The notes: generated by a model from the sequence alone, not told the origin. Shown: positions 1 to 12,351, counted from the first letter of the stretch. The stretch is 64,000 nt of DNA from Castanopsis chinensis (GCA_032878915.1 JAVQMG010000087.1:6742001-6806000), one strand, 5' to 3'. Made by a program: numbers and translations.

Positions 1-491
1 AAGTTCTGGAACAAGAACTGCTACTACCTACCAACAATGCAGGAGGTGCCCTTGCTTTCTATGGAAAGCTAAATGGAAGATTCTTGGAGTGGTTGTTAAA
101 GCTGGATGCTTTGTTTCTTACTATTTGCTAGAGTTCCATTGGTAGAAGATTGGTCATATTCCAAGAATCACAGTGGGAAAATTTAAATTGGTTCCAATGC
201 AATTGACTTAGTGAAATTTGTAAGTTCTCTCATTAACATCTTCTTCTCTTTTGATTTCCCTCTTCCAACAAAACTTGCTGTCAATTCTAATTTTTGGTTC
301 TTTTCTACTTTCAATTTTGTATACAAGTTTCTAAATTTGTTGTTCATATACTATTTCCATATTTGGTTATCCATCTGTAAACACGAAATCTTGACACCTT
401 CATTTTCCAATTAGCAATATCACTTAAATTTTATTTCAAACTTGTTTCCAATATAGTGTAACAAATTTTTCTGGGCAGCGAATGTAGGCCC

Positions 492-529
<38 letters not shown>

Positions 530-2230
530 TTTTTCCAATCAATTTCTTTATTTATTTATTTTGGTTAGTTCTTATTAAAAAAAGAAGGTTAGTATTACAT
601 ATAAATTTTTGGTCTACTTCTTACTTTTGCATTTTCCCTATAGAGTTTTGACTTGTCAGTTTTCTAATCATGAATGCGCTTTATTTGTACAAATTTCAAG
701 TCATTTCTATAATATCACTTTGACCCTTCCTTTGTTAATGTCATGAATTTTTTTGAATTTTTTTTTTCAAACTTTAGACTAGTTGATTGTATCAATTATT
801 TATTTTATCCCAACCAGAGTTGTGCATCATGAACTTAAAAGTCCCGTATAGTACCCCATAAGGAAGCATCTTGAGACTCAATTCAAATTGAACTAGTCAA
901 TGATTGCATTTTGTTTTTCTGAGATCAATTTATGACCATGGATACAACACAGTACCAGTAATTAGAATACTTGAAGATTGCACTGAAAATATATTGATTT
1001 TATAGTCTTAAGTTCTCTTCTCTCTCTACTAAAAAATTCTGGTTGTAGGTCATATTAAACTATATCATATTCTTGTTTTTAAGTTTTTACCAGTATACAT
1101 AGTTGACAACACTTCTGACAAAGCATTAGGTGAGGTCAAGGATTTTCTTGTGCATAGGCCATAGTTTCTTCCATTCCCTAGGTAACTAGCGATATATATT
1201 TTCCTTCCTTAATATACAGATTCTTGATAATTCTTCTGCCTTTCAAATCCTATGTTATTTGTTACGGTTTCCTAAAATAAGGCTTTCATGCAAATGACTT
1301 CAACAGCTTTTGGGATTATGAGGTAGAGATCTATGGATGGTCTTTTTGCTTGTTGGTTGTCATTTAATTCATTTATACACATCTCTATTAGAAAATTTAG
1401 AAGTACCATATTCAGTTAAGGTTTTCCACTATTGTGTGGTTTTCTTCTTGTAACCTTGACGTGATGGTCTTACCCAACGGGTGACCATTCTGGTTGCTCT
1501 AGCTCAAGCAAATGGTTGTAGGTTGTTCTCAATCCCTTAGATATAAGATAATGGGCCTTTTCCCTATAAACACTAAATGTCTGTTATTTAATAGTTTTAA
1601 TACGTTTTGGTTGAGAATTTGGTTTTGTACTACCTATCAAAAAAGTTACTATTTTTAGTACTAATATAAGTAGTTCAAGCTACCAAAGTGTTGATACATT
1701 TTGATGACTTCCATAACGATTTAGAAAAGGAAAAGTGCATCATATGCTCCAATATTGTTGTTTCTTGATCCTTTTTACACAGAAGATTAGTAAGGAAGTT
1801 GCCCTTGAAACTGGATAAATGCATGACTCTGATAGTTTCTTAATTTTTTTTGGATACGAACAAATAGGTAAGCTGTGATTCTTGTGAATGAGTTGGATGT
1901 CATTGGTTGTTGAGGATGCTTACCAAAAACAGATCACTTAAGTTCTACTTTTTTTGATGGTTGATCACATAAGTTCTACTCACAACATGCGTAAAGCTTT
2001 TTGAGTCATTAGACAATTGATGATGAACCATGTCTTGCTAAGACCTCTCATAATCTTTGCTGCCATAAATTGCAGCTGAAACTTTTTGTCAATTGTCATT
2101 AGTCCCTTGCAAGAGATAAAAGGAGCCTTTGGAGATTGAGGAGTCTTTTCAGATCTTCTCCAGATTGTTTTGAACATTCTTTTCCCCCTACTTATAATTA
2201 TACTGTTGTCATCTTTACGCACTTGAGACT
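1..2230. repeat. NLR-flank duplication block, copy A
   Basis: No gene is visible. The block is a diverged copy of 18180-20438 plus 22817-22990. Shared landmarks include the 'GAACAAGAACTGCTAC' stretch near 10, the 'TGACTTGTCAGTTTTCTAAT' stretch near 650, the 'GGTGACCATTCTG' stretch near 1480 and the 'GACCTCTCA' stretch near 2040. The same opening motif recurs near 6325, 7276 and 18190, so the unit is at least four-fold in the window. Because relics of NLR C-termini lie within or beside other copies, I infer these are the 3' flanks of duplicated NLR genes. The paralogous pre-insertion site of the solo LTR at 20439 is at 2026-2030. A (GA)n microsatellite lies at 494-526. Confidence 0.7.
494..526. 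repeat. (GA)n microsatellite
   Basis: Uninterrupted GA dinucleotide run of about 16 units. Confidence 0.95.
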
Positions 2231-2299
2231 ATTTGTCAAAGTGTGTACATGTACAGATATATAAATGTTTGCAGATATTATCTAGCAAGTAGAAGTTGT

Positions 2300-3180
2300 A
2301 ATTAAAGCTTTTTAATATAATGAAAAGTGAAAGAATCATTCTCATTAATCAATATTGTGTTGATAGTGAAAAATAGGCTGTTAAAAATGTGGATGGACTA
2401 ATCTTTTATCTCCTCTTCATCTACTTGAACACACTACAGTAACTTGTTTGAAAATCACATAACCAAATAGGGAGAATATTTTCCACAGTAAACTATGCAT
2501 TTAGGATAAGCTGCAATATCTACTTATGGTGTGAGTAGCTCATTGCATCACTAAATTAAAAAATCAGTGATCTTTCATTGTGTCAATTAGAGGTCATGTA
2601 GTTTAGCACAAACTGGTCAAGGATTGCTCATTTTCCAATTATTAAGATAAATATTTGATACATCCTGCTCTAAGGTCAAATATTTAAAACTAGTATGTTC
2701 TCTCAAACCTCCTTCTGTCTGCTGTTTCACTTTGAAGTTGTCCAACTGCTCATGATTTATTCTCTGCTATGCTTTCTCTTTTTTGCTTTATATATATTGC
2801 CATATTCTTTGGTTAATGATCTCTGAAGAGTTTTATGTCAGACCTATAATCCATATATGTGTTCATATATCACCAAAACAGTCAGATCAATGACTTGTAA
2901 TCTGACACTATTTAATATGAAAGTCATTTCTGTGTATCATATTAGTTACTATACTCCAGATATGTGTTATTATACTTAGCTTGACACTTTGAGTTGCTGA
3001 CATGTATATTAAGAACTAGGAGCCTGGGATGTTAAAAAGCTAACAAAACTAACAACACATGGATTCTCATTATTTAAAGAACTAAAAATTTATTAATCAG
3101 TTATATATGTTACCTCAATATGCAGGCACTAGCATATCTAATGTGTTAGCTGGAGGAAACATTTATTCATGGAGCTTTTA
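2300..3180. repeat. NLR 3'-flank duplication block, second family
   Basis: Non-coding. The segment 2456-2640 (landmark 'CAATATCTACTTATGGTGTG') has diverged copies at 3567-3755 and 38640-38855. Near 3115-3165 lies one of five copies of a conserved 'CAGGCACTAG' unit, apparently a splice acceptor plus short exon; the others are near 15022, 17628, 23009 and 35425. An LRR C-terminal relic follows at 3222, which ties the block to NLR 3' ends. Confidence 0.6.
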
Positions 3181-3221
3181 ACCCACCCCAAATCCAACCA
3201 AAGAGCTAAATATCCTGTCAT

Positions 3222-3332
3222 TGCTCCAAATTAATTGAAAGATGTGCAAAGGGGTGTGGTGTAGAGTGGTCTAGGATTTACCACATTCCAGATATCTATT
3301 TTAATGAATGTATTAAACAAGAAGCTGTCTAA
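3222..3332 (+). pseudogene. CNL C-terminal tail fragment
   Basis: A frame of 36 residues plus stop reads CSKLIERCAKG, then EWSRIYHIPDI, then a short tail ending at TAA. The pattern 'C.KL.ERC..G.G.EW..I.HIP.I' is the hallmark of the last leucine-rich repeat and C-terminus of RGA-type CNL proteins. No start codon or upstream LRR frame is joined to it. The fragment at 17332-17418 ends in a very similar tail (NECIKQ-AV), so both come from the same gene lineage. It is an exon relic, not an independent gene. Confidence 0.75.
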
Positions 3333-3399
3333 AGATCATGTACATTATTAAGATGGATGACCAGTAAGTTTCAGACAATTAAAATCTTTGACATGGTAG

Positions 3400-4150
3400 A
3401 AGTTCTTTTGTAATATAAAAGGAAATGGAAAAGAATCAGTCTTCTTTTTGGTCAATCATATGTCAATGGTGAAAATTAGGCTATTATATATGTGGATGGA
3501 CTCTACCCTAACATTTTTGAGAATGTCCTTGACCATAAGTGGAAAGCCACCTATTGTTCTTACATGAGCTGTACATTTGCAAGAAGCCGCAATATCTACT
3601 TATGGTGTTACTGGCTCATTGCAATATCTACTTATGGTGTAAGTGGCTCATTGCGTTACTAAATTACAAATACATGTGATCTTTCATTGTCCTAATTAGA
3701 GGTCATGTAGTTTAGCACAAAAGGTTCTAAGATTGCCCATGTTCCTGTGATTAAGAAAAGCCTGTGTTACATTCTACATTCCTATTCTAAGCTCGAAGTC
3801 ATTTATAATTTCTATGTTCTCTCCTGTTTGCTGTGAGGTTGACTCACTAGTCATGATTTGTTCTATATATATATATATATTACCATATTCTTGAATTAAC
3901 GATGTCCAAATAGTTTTATTTCAAACCATCAATTCATATTTATGTAACATGTATATAAATATATATATATATATATTGCATAATTTTTGTGTATCTTCAA
4001 TTTTTAGTTCTATTTCATTGTGGTTATTCCGTGATGGTTGGATTTCTTTTAGCACATCAAATAGTTTTTAGAAATTAAGAACTTTTTTTTTTAAAGTAAT
4101 TCATTTGAATTATCACCCTCCTTATGTTTTCATATTCTTAATTAATATTT
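3400..4150. repeat. NLR 3'-flank duplication block, with local tandem duplication
   Basis: Non-coding copy of 2300-2900 and 38640-39250. At 3589-3655 a segment of about 37 bp beginning 'CAATATCTACTTATGGTGT' is present twice in tandem, whereas the other two copies have it once. TA runs occur near 3865-3880 and 3958-3976. Confidence 0.6.
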
Positions 4151-4204
4151 AACTATGATTTATGTAAGCCATAGTTAGCAGCACTTGACAATCCTTTTGA
4201 TTTA

Positions 4205-4641
4205 ACTGCCACCAGTAATTGTTGCGTGGGAGTCCTACACTCAACTTTCTCCCGAACGAAATTCAACTCTTTGCTGCCCTTGAAGAGCTGTTGATAAAGA
4301 AATTTAACGAAATGAAAGCTTTGCCTGATTGGTTGGGTAGTCTTTCTTCCCTTCAAAAGCTGTCTCTTCACTACTGCAACAACCTGATGTATCTTCCCAT
4401 GTTCCGCCTCACCAAATCAAAACACCTTCACATTGCTGATTGCCCCAAGTTAGAGAAAAGATGTGCAGAGGGAAGTGGCGAAGAGTGGTTCCAGATTTCC
4501 CATATTCCAAACATCAAAATCAATGGAAAATACATCCAAGGGAAGGATTCTGAGGACTCTGAAGACTTTGACATCTTTGACAACTCTAACTATGATGAAT
4601 TTGACGACGTCGACGGCTCTGAAGATGATAGAGATGATTAG
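4205..4641 (+). pseudogene. CNL C-terminal LRR exon with acidic tail
   Basis: An open frame from about 4205 to the TAG at 4639-4641 encodes the end of an RGA-type coiled-coil NLR, an intracellular immune receptor. Visible LRR units are LFAALEELLIKKFNEMKALP, then DWLGSLSSLQKLSLHYCNNL, then LTKSKHLHIADCPKLEKRC. The family C-terminal signature GEEWFQISHIPNI follows. The last 32 or so residues are strongly acidic (repeated SED, FD and DD). The first ATG at 4219 lies inside an LRR, so it is not a gene start. No NB-ARC or coiled coil lies within 4 kb upstream, so this is a detached last exon or truncated gene. It is the best preserved LRR exon in the window and could still be the last exon of a gene whose upstream part lies elsewhere. 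Confidence 0.8.
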
Positions 4642-4779
4642 TAAGTGTACTTATACGATGCATAGTAAAAGGGCTATTCTTAAATTTCACATATTAACAT
4701 TTTAAGTTAATTATAAAAAAATAAATATTTTAGATTAATCCTTCTTTAATTAATTACTCTGATTGCTGGAATGTTGCAA

Positions 4780-5700
4780 AAAATGCATGTCCTCCTGGCA
4801 ATAATCATGATAACATACATAATTCTTTTTCTCGACATTTCTTGTAACCTTCACTTATTGGTGTCAAATTTATTATGCTCATTGATGAAAACATACCCAT
4901 TCTTTTCAATTTCAGGAGCTGGAATTCTAATAATACATGGACCAGTTCTTGTTTTCAGGGCTTTGTAAAGTTGGAAATAAATTTTGTTAATTTGGGCTAG
5001 GTCATAATTCCTATGTTCATTTGAGTGAATTTATTGTGGAAAAGTGGAGTTGGGTTGCATAAGAATGAGTTTAGACATTGGGTGGGAGAAGGTCTTGCGG
5101 ATTTTTGTTTTCATGTTTGGGTTGGAAGGTTAGTTTTACTGGTCCATGAAGTAATGTGATTCCCAGTTCTACTGGTGGAAGCAAAGCTTAAATTTCTTAT
5201 AAAGTTTTTGACAGCACTGAAAGTGTTGATGGTTCTAATATAGTTATATAGCTTTTGAAGGTTTCTAACACATTTAAAGTTTTTTGGCTAAATCATGAAG
5301 CATGCAAGAAGATACCACCTTGGAAAATAACCAACTTGATGACAACTTATGCCGAGGTACTTCATGTCTGCTTTCTCTGTACCATTTCAGATATGCGTAT
5401 ACAACTTACTTCTTAATTAATTTGTGCTTTGCGAGATCCAATTCAGTTTATGTATATATTTGTACAGTGACTGGGTTCTGTACCCGTTGTGCATATCTAC
5501 ATAAACAAAATTGTTAGTCTATGTAAAGGTGTGCATGTCAACTTGATATATGTGTTCCTATGTCACCAAGACAATGAATCTTAGATTGAGTTGTCAGATC
5601 AGAGAATTATGGTTTGACACTCTTTGACATGAAAGTCATTTTAAGCGTCTGGTATTTTTGTAGCTTAACCTGAACAAATGTCCTTCGCTTTCACTCTTTC
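4780..5700. repeat. NLR 3'-flank block downstream of the LRR exon
   Basis: Non-coding. It follows the CNL C-terminal exon and has a long diverged copy at 36180-36950 and a shorter one at 33550-34260, which also follows a CNL C-terminal exon. Shared landmarks are 'GTTGATGGTTCTAATATA', 'AACTTGATGACAACT' and 'CATATCTACATAAACAAAA'. Conserved order next to LRR ends suggests duplicated 3'-UTR and intergenic sequence. Confidence 0.65.
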
Positions 5701-5979
5701 AATTGCTAACATGTATCTATTAAACTAATTGCTAGGAGCATGGGATGTTAAAAAACTAACAACACGCGGAAAAATAGAGTACTAATTCAGCATATCTATT
5801 TTGTTTAGCTTATGTTTGAATAAATAGAGTACTAATTCAATCTGATAAGTATATCATTCATGCAAATTATCCCTCTTCCCTCTCACTTTTCCTACAACAT
5901 TATATAACTTGTTACTTAGCATCTAATCATCGTGATATTCTGATTTATGTGTAGTTTTCACATGTTGATGTCATTGATC

Positions 5980-7150
5980 AGTGTTGTAAGCCACATGTAG
6001 CACTTAACATTTCTTCCAATGTAAAAGCCACCAAAAAGTTTCTCATATATCTGAGGATATTTTTTCCAATGTCAAGGATACTTCACATAGCACCCATTTC
6101 AGAGCCTAATTTTCCTTTTGTTACCTGAGCTGTTCCGCCAGCTTTGGCACCTATATGTCCTTAGTTGTAGACATTAAATTTGATGATGTTGGAGCCTAAA
6201 ATTATTTTTGTTACCTGAGCTGTTTGGCCAGTTTGACACCTATTTCTCCTTAGTTGGAGGCATTAAATTTTGTTGATGTTGGAGCCTTTGCAGAGGATCT
6301 GTGGTCAATTTTCATCGTCTACTCTGGAACAAGAACTGCTACTACTTATCAGCAATGCAGGAGGTGCTCCCTTTTTGTGGAAAGCTAGGTGGAAGTATCC
6401 TGGAATGGCTATTGAAGCCGGATGTTTACTGGTCGCTTTGCAAGGGATATGGAATCAGCAATAGTGGTCATTGGTAGAAGATTGTTCATGGTCCAAGAAT
6501 CGCAATGGAGGGAATTTAAAATGGATTCCAATGAAATTGTTTCATCGAAATTGTGAGTTCTCTCATTCTCATCTTCTTTTCTTTTAATTTTTCTCTTCCA
6601 AGAAAACCTATTATGAATCCTTTCCTTTTGGTTCTAACATTTAAGTTTGCATACTCTTTACTAAATTTGTTGTTCATATACTATTTACATATTTCGGTTA
6701 TTCTTCAAGTAGTGGTCATGTACTTCAACACAGAATGGTCCAAGATTTGCCCTCTTCCAAATATCTAGATTAACTTTTGATTCCTATTTTATGCTCAAAA
6801 TAATCGAAAATTGGTATTTTTGTCAAATGTCCTTCTCTCCAACATTTCAATTTGAATCAAGTAGTTGTTTTTTTTTTTTTTACCACTTACCATATTTCTT
6901 ATTCACTTATTTTATAGCGAGACCCCTTCAATTTTAGTTTCAAATTTGAATTGCCATTTAGAGCAACATATTTTACTGAAGAGCAGATGTAGACCAAATT
7001 TTTGACTTGTCAGTTTTCTAATAATTAGGGTTCATTATTTGTACAAAGTTTAAAAAGATAATATCGCCTTCACTGTTAGGTGTATCTGAATCTTAAGGGA
7101 AAAAATGTTGAATTTATGACTATGATTTTTGTAAGCCATAGTTAGTAGCA
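5980..7150. repeat. NLR-flank duplication block, copy B
   Basis: Diverged copy of 17940-19110 (landmarks 'CAAGGATAC.TCACATA', 'TTTGGCACCTATATGTCCTT', 'GATGATGTTGGAGCCT'). The sub-segment around 6110-6195 is repeated at 6195-6290, a local tandem duplication not seen in the 18-kb copy. A short CNL C-terminal relic lies at 6717-6768. Confidence 0.65.
6717..6768 (+). pseudogene. CNL C-terminal signature relic
   Basis: The frame reads YFNTEWSKICPLPNI followed by TAG, matching the 'EW.KI.HIPNI' terminus of RGA-type CNL proteins. More decayed versions of the same relic occur near 7580 (STEWS, stop, then PIPNI) and near 18650 (GTKWS), each at the same place in its duplicated block. Only the terminus is left. 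Confidence 0.6.
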
Positions 7151-7179
7151 CTTGACAATTCTTTTGATGTAACTGTCAC

Positions 7180-7494
7180 CAGTAATTTCTTTTTTATCAG
7201 CAGATACTTTTCCAACGTCAAGGAAGCTTCACGATTGTTTGGGGTTGGGGTAACTTTTTATCTCTTCAAGAATAGAAGTTCTGGAGCAAGAGTGCTAAAG
7301 CAGGTGGCGCACTCACTTTCCATGGAAGCTAAATGAAGAACTGAAGCTTGAATTGGTTTCAAATTTCCAATCTAATTGTTTCATTGAAATTTGTGAGTTG
7401 TCACATTCTCTTCTTCATTTCATTTGTTTTCTCTCTTCCATCAAAACCTAATATGATTCCTTTTGATTTTTCTTTTTCTTCTTTCAATTTCATA

Positions 7495-7527
<33 letters not shown>

Positions 7528-8030
7528 ATTTGTTGTTTGTATACTATTTATAGATTTTGGTCATCCTTCATATCCCAATTAGTACTCATGCACTTCAGCA
7601 CAGAGTGGTCCTAGACTCGCCCTATTCCAAATATCCAGATAAATACATGATTCCTATTCTAAGCTCAAAATAGTATTAAATCCATATTTCTTCTCAAAGG
7701 TCCATTTTTCTAACATTTCATTTTGGAGTAAACTAGTTCATTTTACAATTAATTTACCATATCTCTTATCCATTTATTAAAGCGATTTCCCTTCAATTTT
7801 TGTGTCAAACTTGTATCTCTATGTACTGCAACATATTCTGTTGCATAGCATATGTAAACCTTCAAATTTTTCTTTCAAACAATCCCCTCAAATTTTTTGG
7901 ATTTATTTTACCTAAGAAATTCTAGTCTACTTGTTACTATTGCATTGTCTTCACTATAATGTTTTGACTTGTCAGTTTTCTAATACTAATGGCTGTTATA
8001 GAATATTAAGAAATAGCATTTTGTATATGC
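7180..8030. repeat. NLR-flank duplication block, copy C
   Basis: Shorter, more decayed copy of the unit seen at 1-1000, 6300-7130 and 18190-19110; landmarks 'AAGTTCTGGAGCAAGA' near 7275 and 'TTGACTTGTCAGTTTTCTAA' near 7965. A (TTA)n microsatellite lies at 7496-7526. Confidence 0.6.
7496..7526. repeat. (TTA)n microsatellite
   Basis: About ten ATT/TTA units. Confidence 0.95.
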
Positions 8031-8640
8031 TTTGGTCATAATCTGATTTCATTTTAAAAATGAAAAGCTAGAACCATATGTATGCTTTCTCAGTCTCTCT
8101 ATGTATCGACCATCTAGCTATCACATCTGCTGCATATGTTCATTTGAGGACTCAATATGCCTGCTAATCGTAGCCAGGTAACAGCTATAAAGTTCATATA
8201 TATGCTTATGTGCACAAATGCATGTAAACTGGAACCATGCAAGAATCCCATAAGCCAATTCTTGAGCATCATTCATCTCTCTTATATTTCTCTCTGTTAT
8301 AGGAGATAAAAAGAGCAACAAAACCAAGATATATTTGAAGCCATAAATACACTATGAAAATGGCTCTACTGGACTGCATGCAAAGAAATGGTGAAAAACT
8401 AAAACTCCTATCAGCCCCTCTTTGAAGCTTCTCCAAGGTAATTCCAACCATGCCATCATGGTTTAAGCATTCTACATGAACTTGTGTCTTGGTCCTGGTG
8501 GTAGAGAGGTTTCTGGTACATACTCAAACCATCACTTTTAAACCATTTATAGCATTTTCAGCTTGGTATATTTGTTAAAGGATTCATTTAATATTGAATG
8601 AAAATTCCATGACTTGAACACACTTTTTATAAGGTTCAAA
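8031..8640. other. intergenic, no feature seen
   Basis: AT-rich sequence with only short random open frames on either strand. I found no conserved motif, RNA gene or duplicated block. Confidence 0.5.
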
Positions 8641-8644
8641 GTGG

Positions 8645-9421
8645 TTGCCTACCTCCTCATCTCCTACATTTGGAAAGGATCTTGACCCAGAAGGGATATG
8701 TTCATCATTACAAGAAATGAGTCCCACCAAATTGAATAAGGCCAAGAATTTGAGACATACTCTCAGCATGAACAAACATAATGGGGATGTTAGCACCACA
8801 CCTTCTTGGGTTGTCAGGTTGGATGATGGTGAAGATGAAGAAGATCCTGAATTCTATGGAGCCCCAGGTTGTATTATTTAGACCCTTACTTTGTGCAACA
8901 CATTTATTCCATGTTTTTCATTCTTTTTTATTTTACTGCTTTTGTGAGTTAAAATGGAAACACTCCAACATGGTTCCCAATTCTTAATGCCCATTATCAT
9001 TTGATTTTCAGCAGTTGAATCAAGGCTGGATTTCGAGGGGTACAAAGAAACCACTAGACATAATCCAAGAGCAATACATAAAAATTTCGGGAAGCATATT
9101 TTGGAAAGCACTATCAATCTTACTATTAAAAAGAAAAACAGATGCCTACAATCTTAAAAGGACATTAACTGAAACTATAACTGAAAATTTGGCATCAGCT
9201 TTTGCTCCAGTATCAGAAATTCAGAGTGCTTTCCACAAATTTATTTTGTCTCTGTTGCTATTGAAAGAGGAAAGCAAGATAATAAAGGTGAGCAAATATG
9301 GATAAGGTTGTTTTAGTGAAGGAGTATCTAAAACTTGAGCCCGGGGAAGATGTGCTTTCTCCAGTGATATCCAAAGCAATGAGTCCAAAGAGAGCTCCTG
9401 GTGATATGGGTGTGGTATGAG
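8645..9421 (+). pseudogene. unrecognised coding-like fragment, possible two-exon relic
   Basis: I do not recognise this gene. A frame from about 8645 runs to 8867 and ends in an acidic stretch (LDDGEDEEDPEFYGAP) at a good donor (CAG|GT). After about 145 bp an acceptor (TTTTCAG, ending 9011) reopens the frame in the correct phase with VESRLDFEGYKE and continues to a stop at 9157. Further in-frame stretches follow in other frames (9120-9300, and 9298-9421 starting MDKVVLVKEYL), so the relic seems to carry frameshifts. Less AT-rich composition than the flanks and a phase-matched intron argue for a decayed host gene or a transposon-captured fragment. No domain can be assigned. Confidence 0.35.
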
Positions 9422-9429
9422 GGATGTTG

Positions 9430-10890
9430 TGACTTGCTCCAACATGAGGAATTGTTCAAATACACAGCTATGAGTTCAGTTAGAAACCCAACATTGCCCA
9501 TGCCAATTTCCACCAATTTGCATTCAGCTAAAGACTCACCATCACACACTCAGATCTCAGCCAATGCTCATAATTTTTTTTTTTTTTTTGGTCAATTTTG
9601 ACCCTAAATGTATATGGAGACATCTTAACGAGCTTCGATTAGTTTTTCACTCCAATGTACCAATACTAAAAACCATCACCATCATAAATGCATTGTCTGA
9701 TGCTAATTATTCTTTTGAAGTTCCATTATATAGTCTTTGGTAACCATGGGATGCATTTGATAAATGGTACGAAATCACCTGGTCAAATTTATGTTGATGT
9801 TTAGTTATCTGAACAAGGCCCTAACTTTGTTATGGATTCCATGGGCTACAGTGTAATTTCTCTTTTTGGTATTATAATTCATATCTCATGCATATTTCTC
9901 ATCTGCGGTTTGTTGGAAAGAAAATCATTGCATAATCCACCAACCCAACCGTGAGGGGAACCCAATTGTTGATAAAGAAACGAATTTCTGAGCTGTTTTA
10001 GCCAATTTTAGTTGGTTTAGCTTGTAACTAGTGCGATGGCCTAAGAGTGGTAAGATGATGATGGTTGTATTGTATTAGGGTAAAAAGTTTATGAGGCAAG
10101 ATAAGTGATCATAAATTTGAAGGGTAATGAACTAATCATGCATTTCTCAACAACAAAAAAAACTAATCATGCAGTTTGAGGAAAAGGAGTCCATTTTAAA
10201 GCTAGGCTTGATTTATTCATCCCCAACCAATAGCTGGGCCTAGCACTAGGCTTGTAATGAACTATTTGGATTTCAAAGCTATCTTACTGGACACCATTCA
10301 TGATGAATTGATTCCGTAGAATTGGCTATGTTGGTTGCTCTTTTTTTTTATGTCATTAATTTATTTTATTTATTCTCTTTGTTTATGTCCTTTTGCTTTT
10401 ATCTTCAATTATTATTATAATATCATTTGTTAAGGTGCGACTAAAAGTGACTAAAAAATCCACTTGAGCAACATGTTTTATAATATGCTTTTTTCATTAT
10501 TATTTTTTATGTGAATGCTATTTTTACTAACGATAGTTAAACTTTGGTAAAAAGAATCTGTTAAAAATTTGGAATAGTTTGTTACTAATATTAATGGAAG
10601 GGGGATGAGTGTCATTTTTTTTCAAACCTTAAGGGAGGGAAATATTTTTTTTCCTCTCAAGTTTGGGGATGAGAGTTATTCCCCCAAACCTCAAGGGAAA
10701 AGAGTGGAATTTATCTTTAATTTTTTTTTTCCAGCTAAACATGCTCGCTTGATTTGGGTTTCTTAAAAAAGTATCAAATTTCATCCACATAGTAAAATGT
10801 TAAAAACTAATTTATCTATTGAATAGTACTCATGATTGTAGGATTAGCATATGAATGAAACTACCTTTGGTAATTGTTGAATTTTTTAAA
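9430..10890. other. intergenic, no gene seen
   Basis: AT-rich non-coding DNA with homopolymer runs. I see no supported gene, RNA or terminal inverted repeat. Confidence 0.5.
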
Positions 10891-10898
10891 AAAATATG

Positions 10899-11035
10899 GG
10901 TGAATTATATATTTGGTCTCTATCCTTTATATCGTATTTCAATTTCGTTCCTAACATTTCAATTGTGTCAATTTGGTCTCTAACCTTTCAATTTCATGTC
11001 AATTTAGTCTTTGTCGTTATATCTTGGATAAAAAT
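10899..11035. repeat. degenerate dispersed repeat ('TTTGGTCTCTAACCTTTCAATT' type)
   Basis: Three imperfect tandem phrases of about 38 bp, of the type 'AATTTGGTCTCTAACCTTTC'. A similar phrase pattern is found in the terminal arms of the inverted-repeat element at 52567-53724, so this may be a broken end of a related DNA transposon. Confidence 0.4.
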
Positions 11036-11262
11036 TGATAATATGGCAAACCATCAAAATAAAATTTGTGTATTATCACATCAACAAAAGTTAATTTTTT
11101 ATTTTGGCCATTATACGCATCTCTTTCATTTTTCGAACTATTTAAATAGAGTAGAAGAGATTATAGAAAATAAAAAATAAAAAAAAAATCTTACGCAATG
11201 TACTAGACTTCTACTTTTGCGTGGCCTTGGGAAGGTGATGGTAAACAATTTTATCTATTTCA

Positions 11263-11592
11263 AGAGCATTAGTATTTGGGGATGCAAAAAAAAAAAAAAA
11301 AAAAAAAAACTATTTCACATTCTTAAACACTACTTTATCTATTTTACCAACTTATTCTACAATTCACCCTACATCCCAGTTTTTATTTTTACATACAACC
11401 CAATAAAATAATATAAATTACCTAATAAAATAATAAAAAATATTATTCTTTTTTTTTTTCTACTCACTTTTTCTCTTCACACACAACCACATATTAAAAT
11501 AATACATTTTTTTTTTTGCAACCTATGAGTGGGTTTTGAGTGGTTTAGGTTGTAAAACTGAGGGTGTTTACACCCCCTAATGCTAGTGCTCT
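11263..11592. mobile_element. MITE-like element with imperfect TIRs
   Basis: The left end begins AGAGCATTAGTATTTGGGG and the reverse complement of the right end reads AGAGCACTAGCATTAGGGG, giving terminal inverted repeats of about 19 bp over about 330 bp. The interior is AT-rich, has an A-run at 11286-11310 and lacks coding sequence. 'GAGCATTAG' ends are common in small non-autonomous DNA elements of dicots (probably hAT-like). No clean target duplication is visible. A partly similar interior ('CTACTTTATCTATTTTACCA') recurs at 45980-46140. Confidence 0.6.
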
Positions 11593-12119
11593 AAGCACAC
11601 TAAACAACCGAACATTTCATTCCATAAGAAAATATTTTTGTCAAGTTAGACTTTTCTACAGTATTGCTCTAATTATAAATGCTTCATAATCACCAGTCTC
11701 CAACAATAACAATGAATTAGAGACATATACAAATGCATCCCCACATTTTCACCTTATCCAGTTGATACAAGGAAAAGAGTTGGCTTTTTGTATCTTCAAA
11801 AAAAATATATATATGTATATATAATAATTTAAAATTTTATATTTACCTACCTTTAAAAAAAAAATATTGTGATCACCCTACGTTTTTTTTTTATGCCCAA
11901 TAAAATTAAACTTTCATCCATAATTTAGTCCACTTAATAATATATTAGGCCTTTTAAGCAAAAAAAAAAGCCCAAATTTTTTTAAAAACTAAAATCTGAA
12001 AAAAAAAAAAAAAAATAGTAACAGCAACCTCAAATACCCAGGGAAAAATGCCCAAGACAGATTTTTAAATCAACAACAACAACAACAATAATAATTAAAT
12101 TTCTATAAACTATATTAGG

Positions 12120-12293
12120 TTCTTCAGCAGTCAGTGACTCAGCAACAGCAAAACCCAGAGACGGTGACGGCGAGATCGGGAAATAAGAACTTCAGCCTTC
12201 AACGTGCCGCCGCCCCTGACCTTAGCCTGCAACGTGCTGCCGCCCCTGGCCTCAACGTGTCAGCGCCCCAGACCTCAGCCGGCTACAACAAGG
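12120..12293 (+). other. possible 5' leader exon of the BED-CNL pseudogene
   Basis: A GC-rich island in an AT-rich region: glutamine codons, then two to three imperfect 30-bp tandem units (reading LQRAAAP twice), then a plausible donor AAG|GT at 12292. A (CT)n run follows at 12352-12378. Composition and donor fit the 5' leader of a gene such as the BED-CNL downstream. That link is inferred, and coding potential is doubtful. Confidence 0.3.
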
Positions 12294-12351
12294 TATTTCA
12301 GTTCTCTCTGTTTTTTCTCTATCTCATCTCTGCTCTGACTGAGAGCAACGC

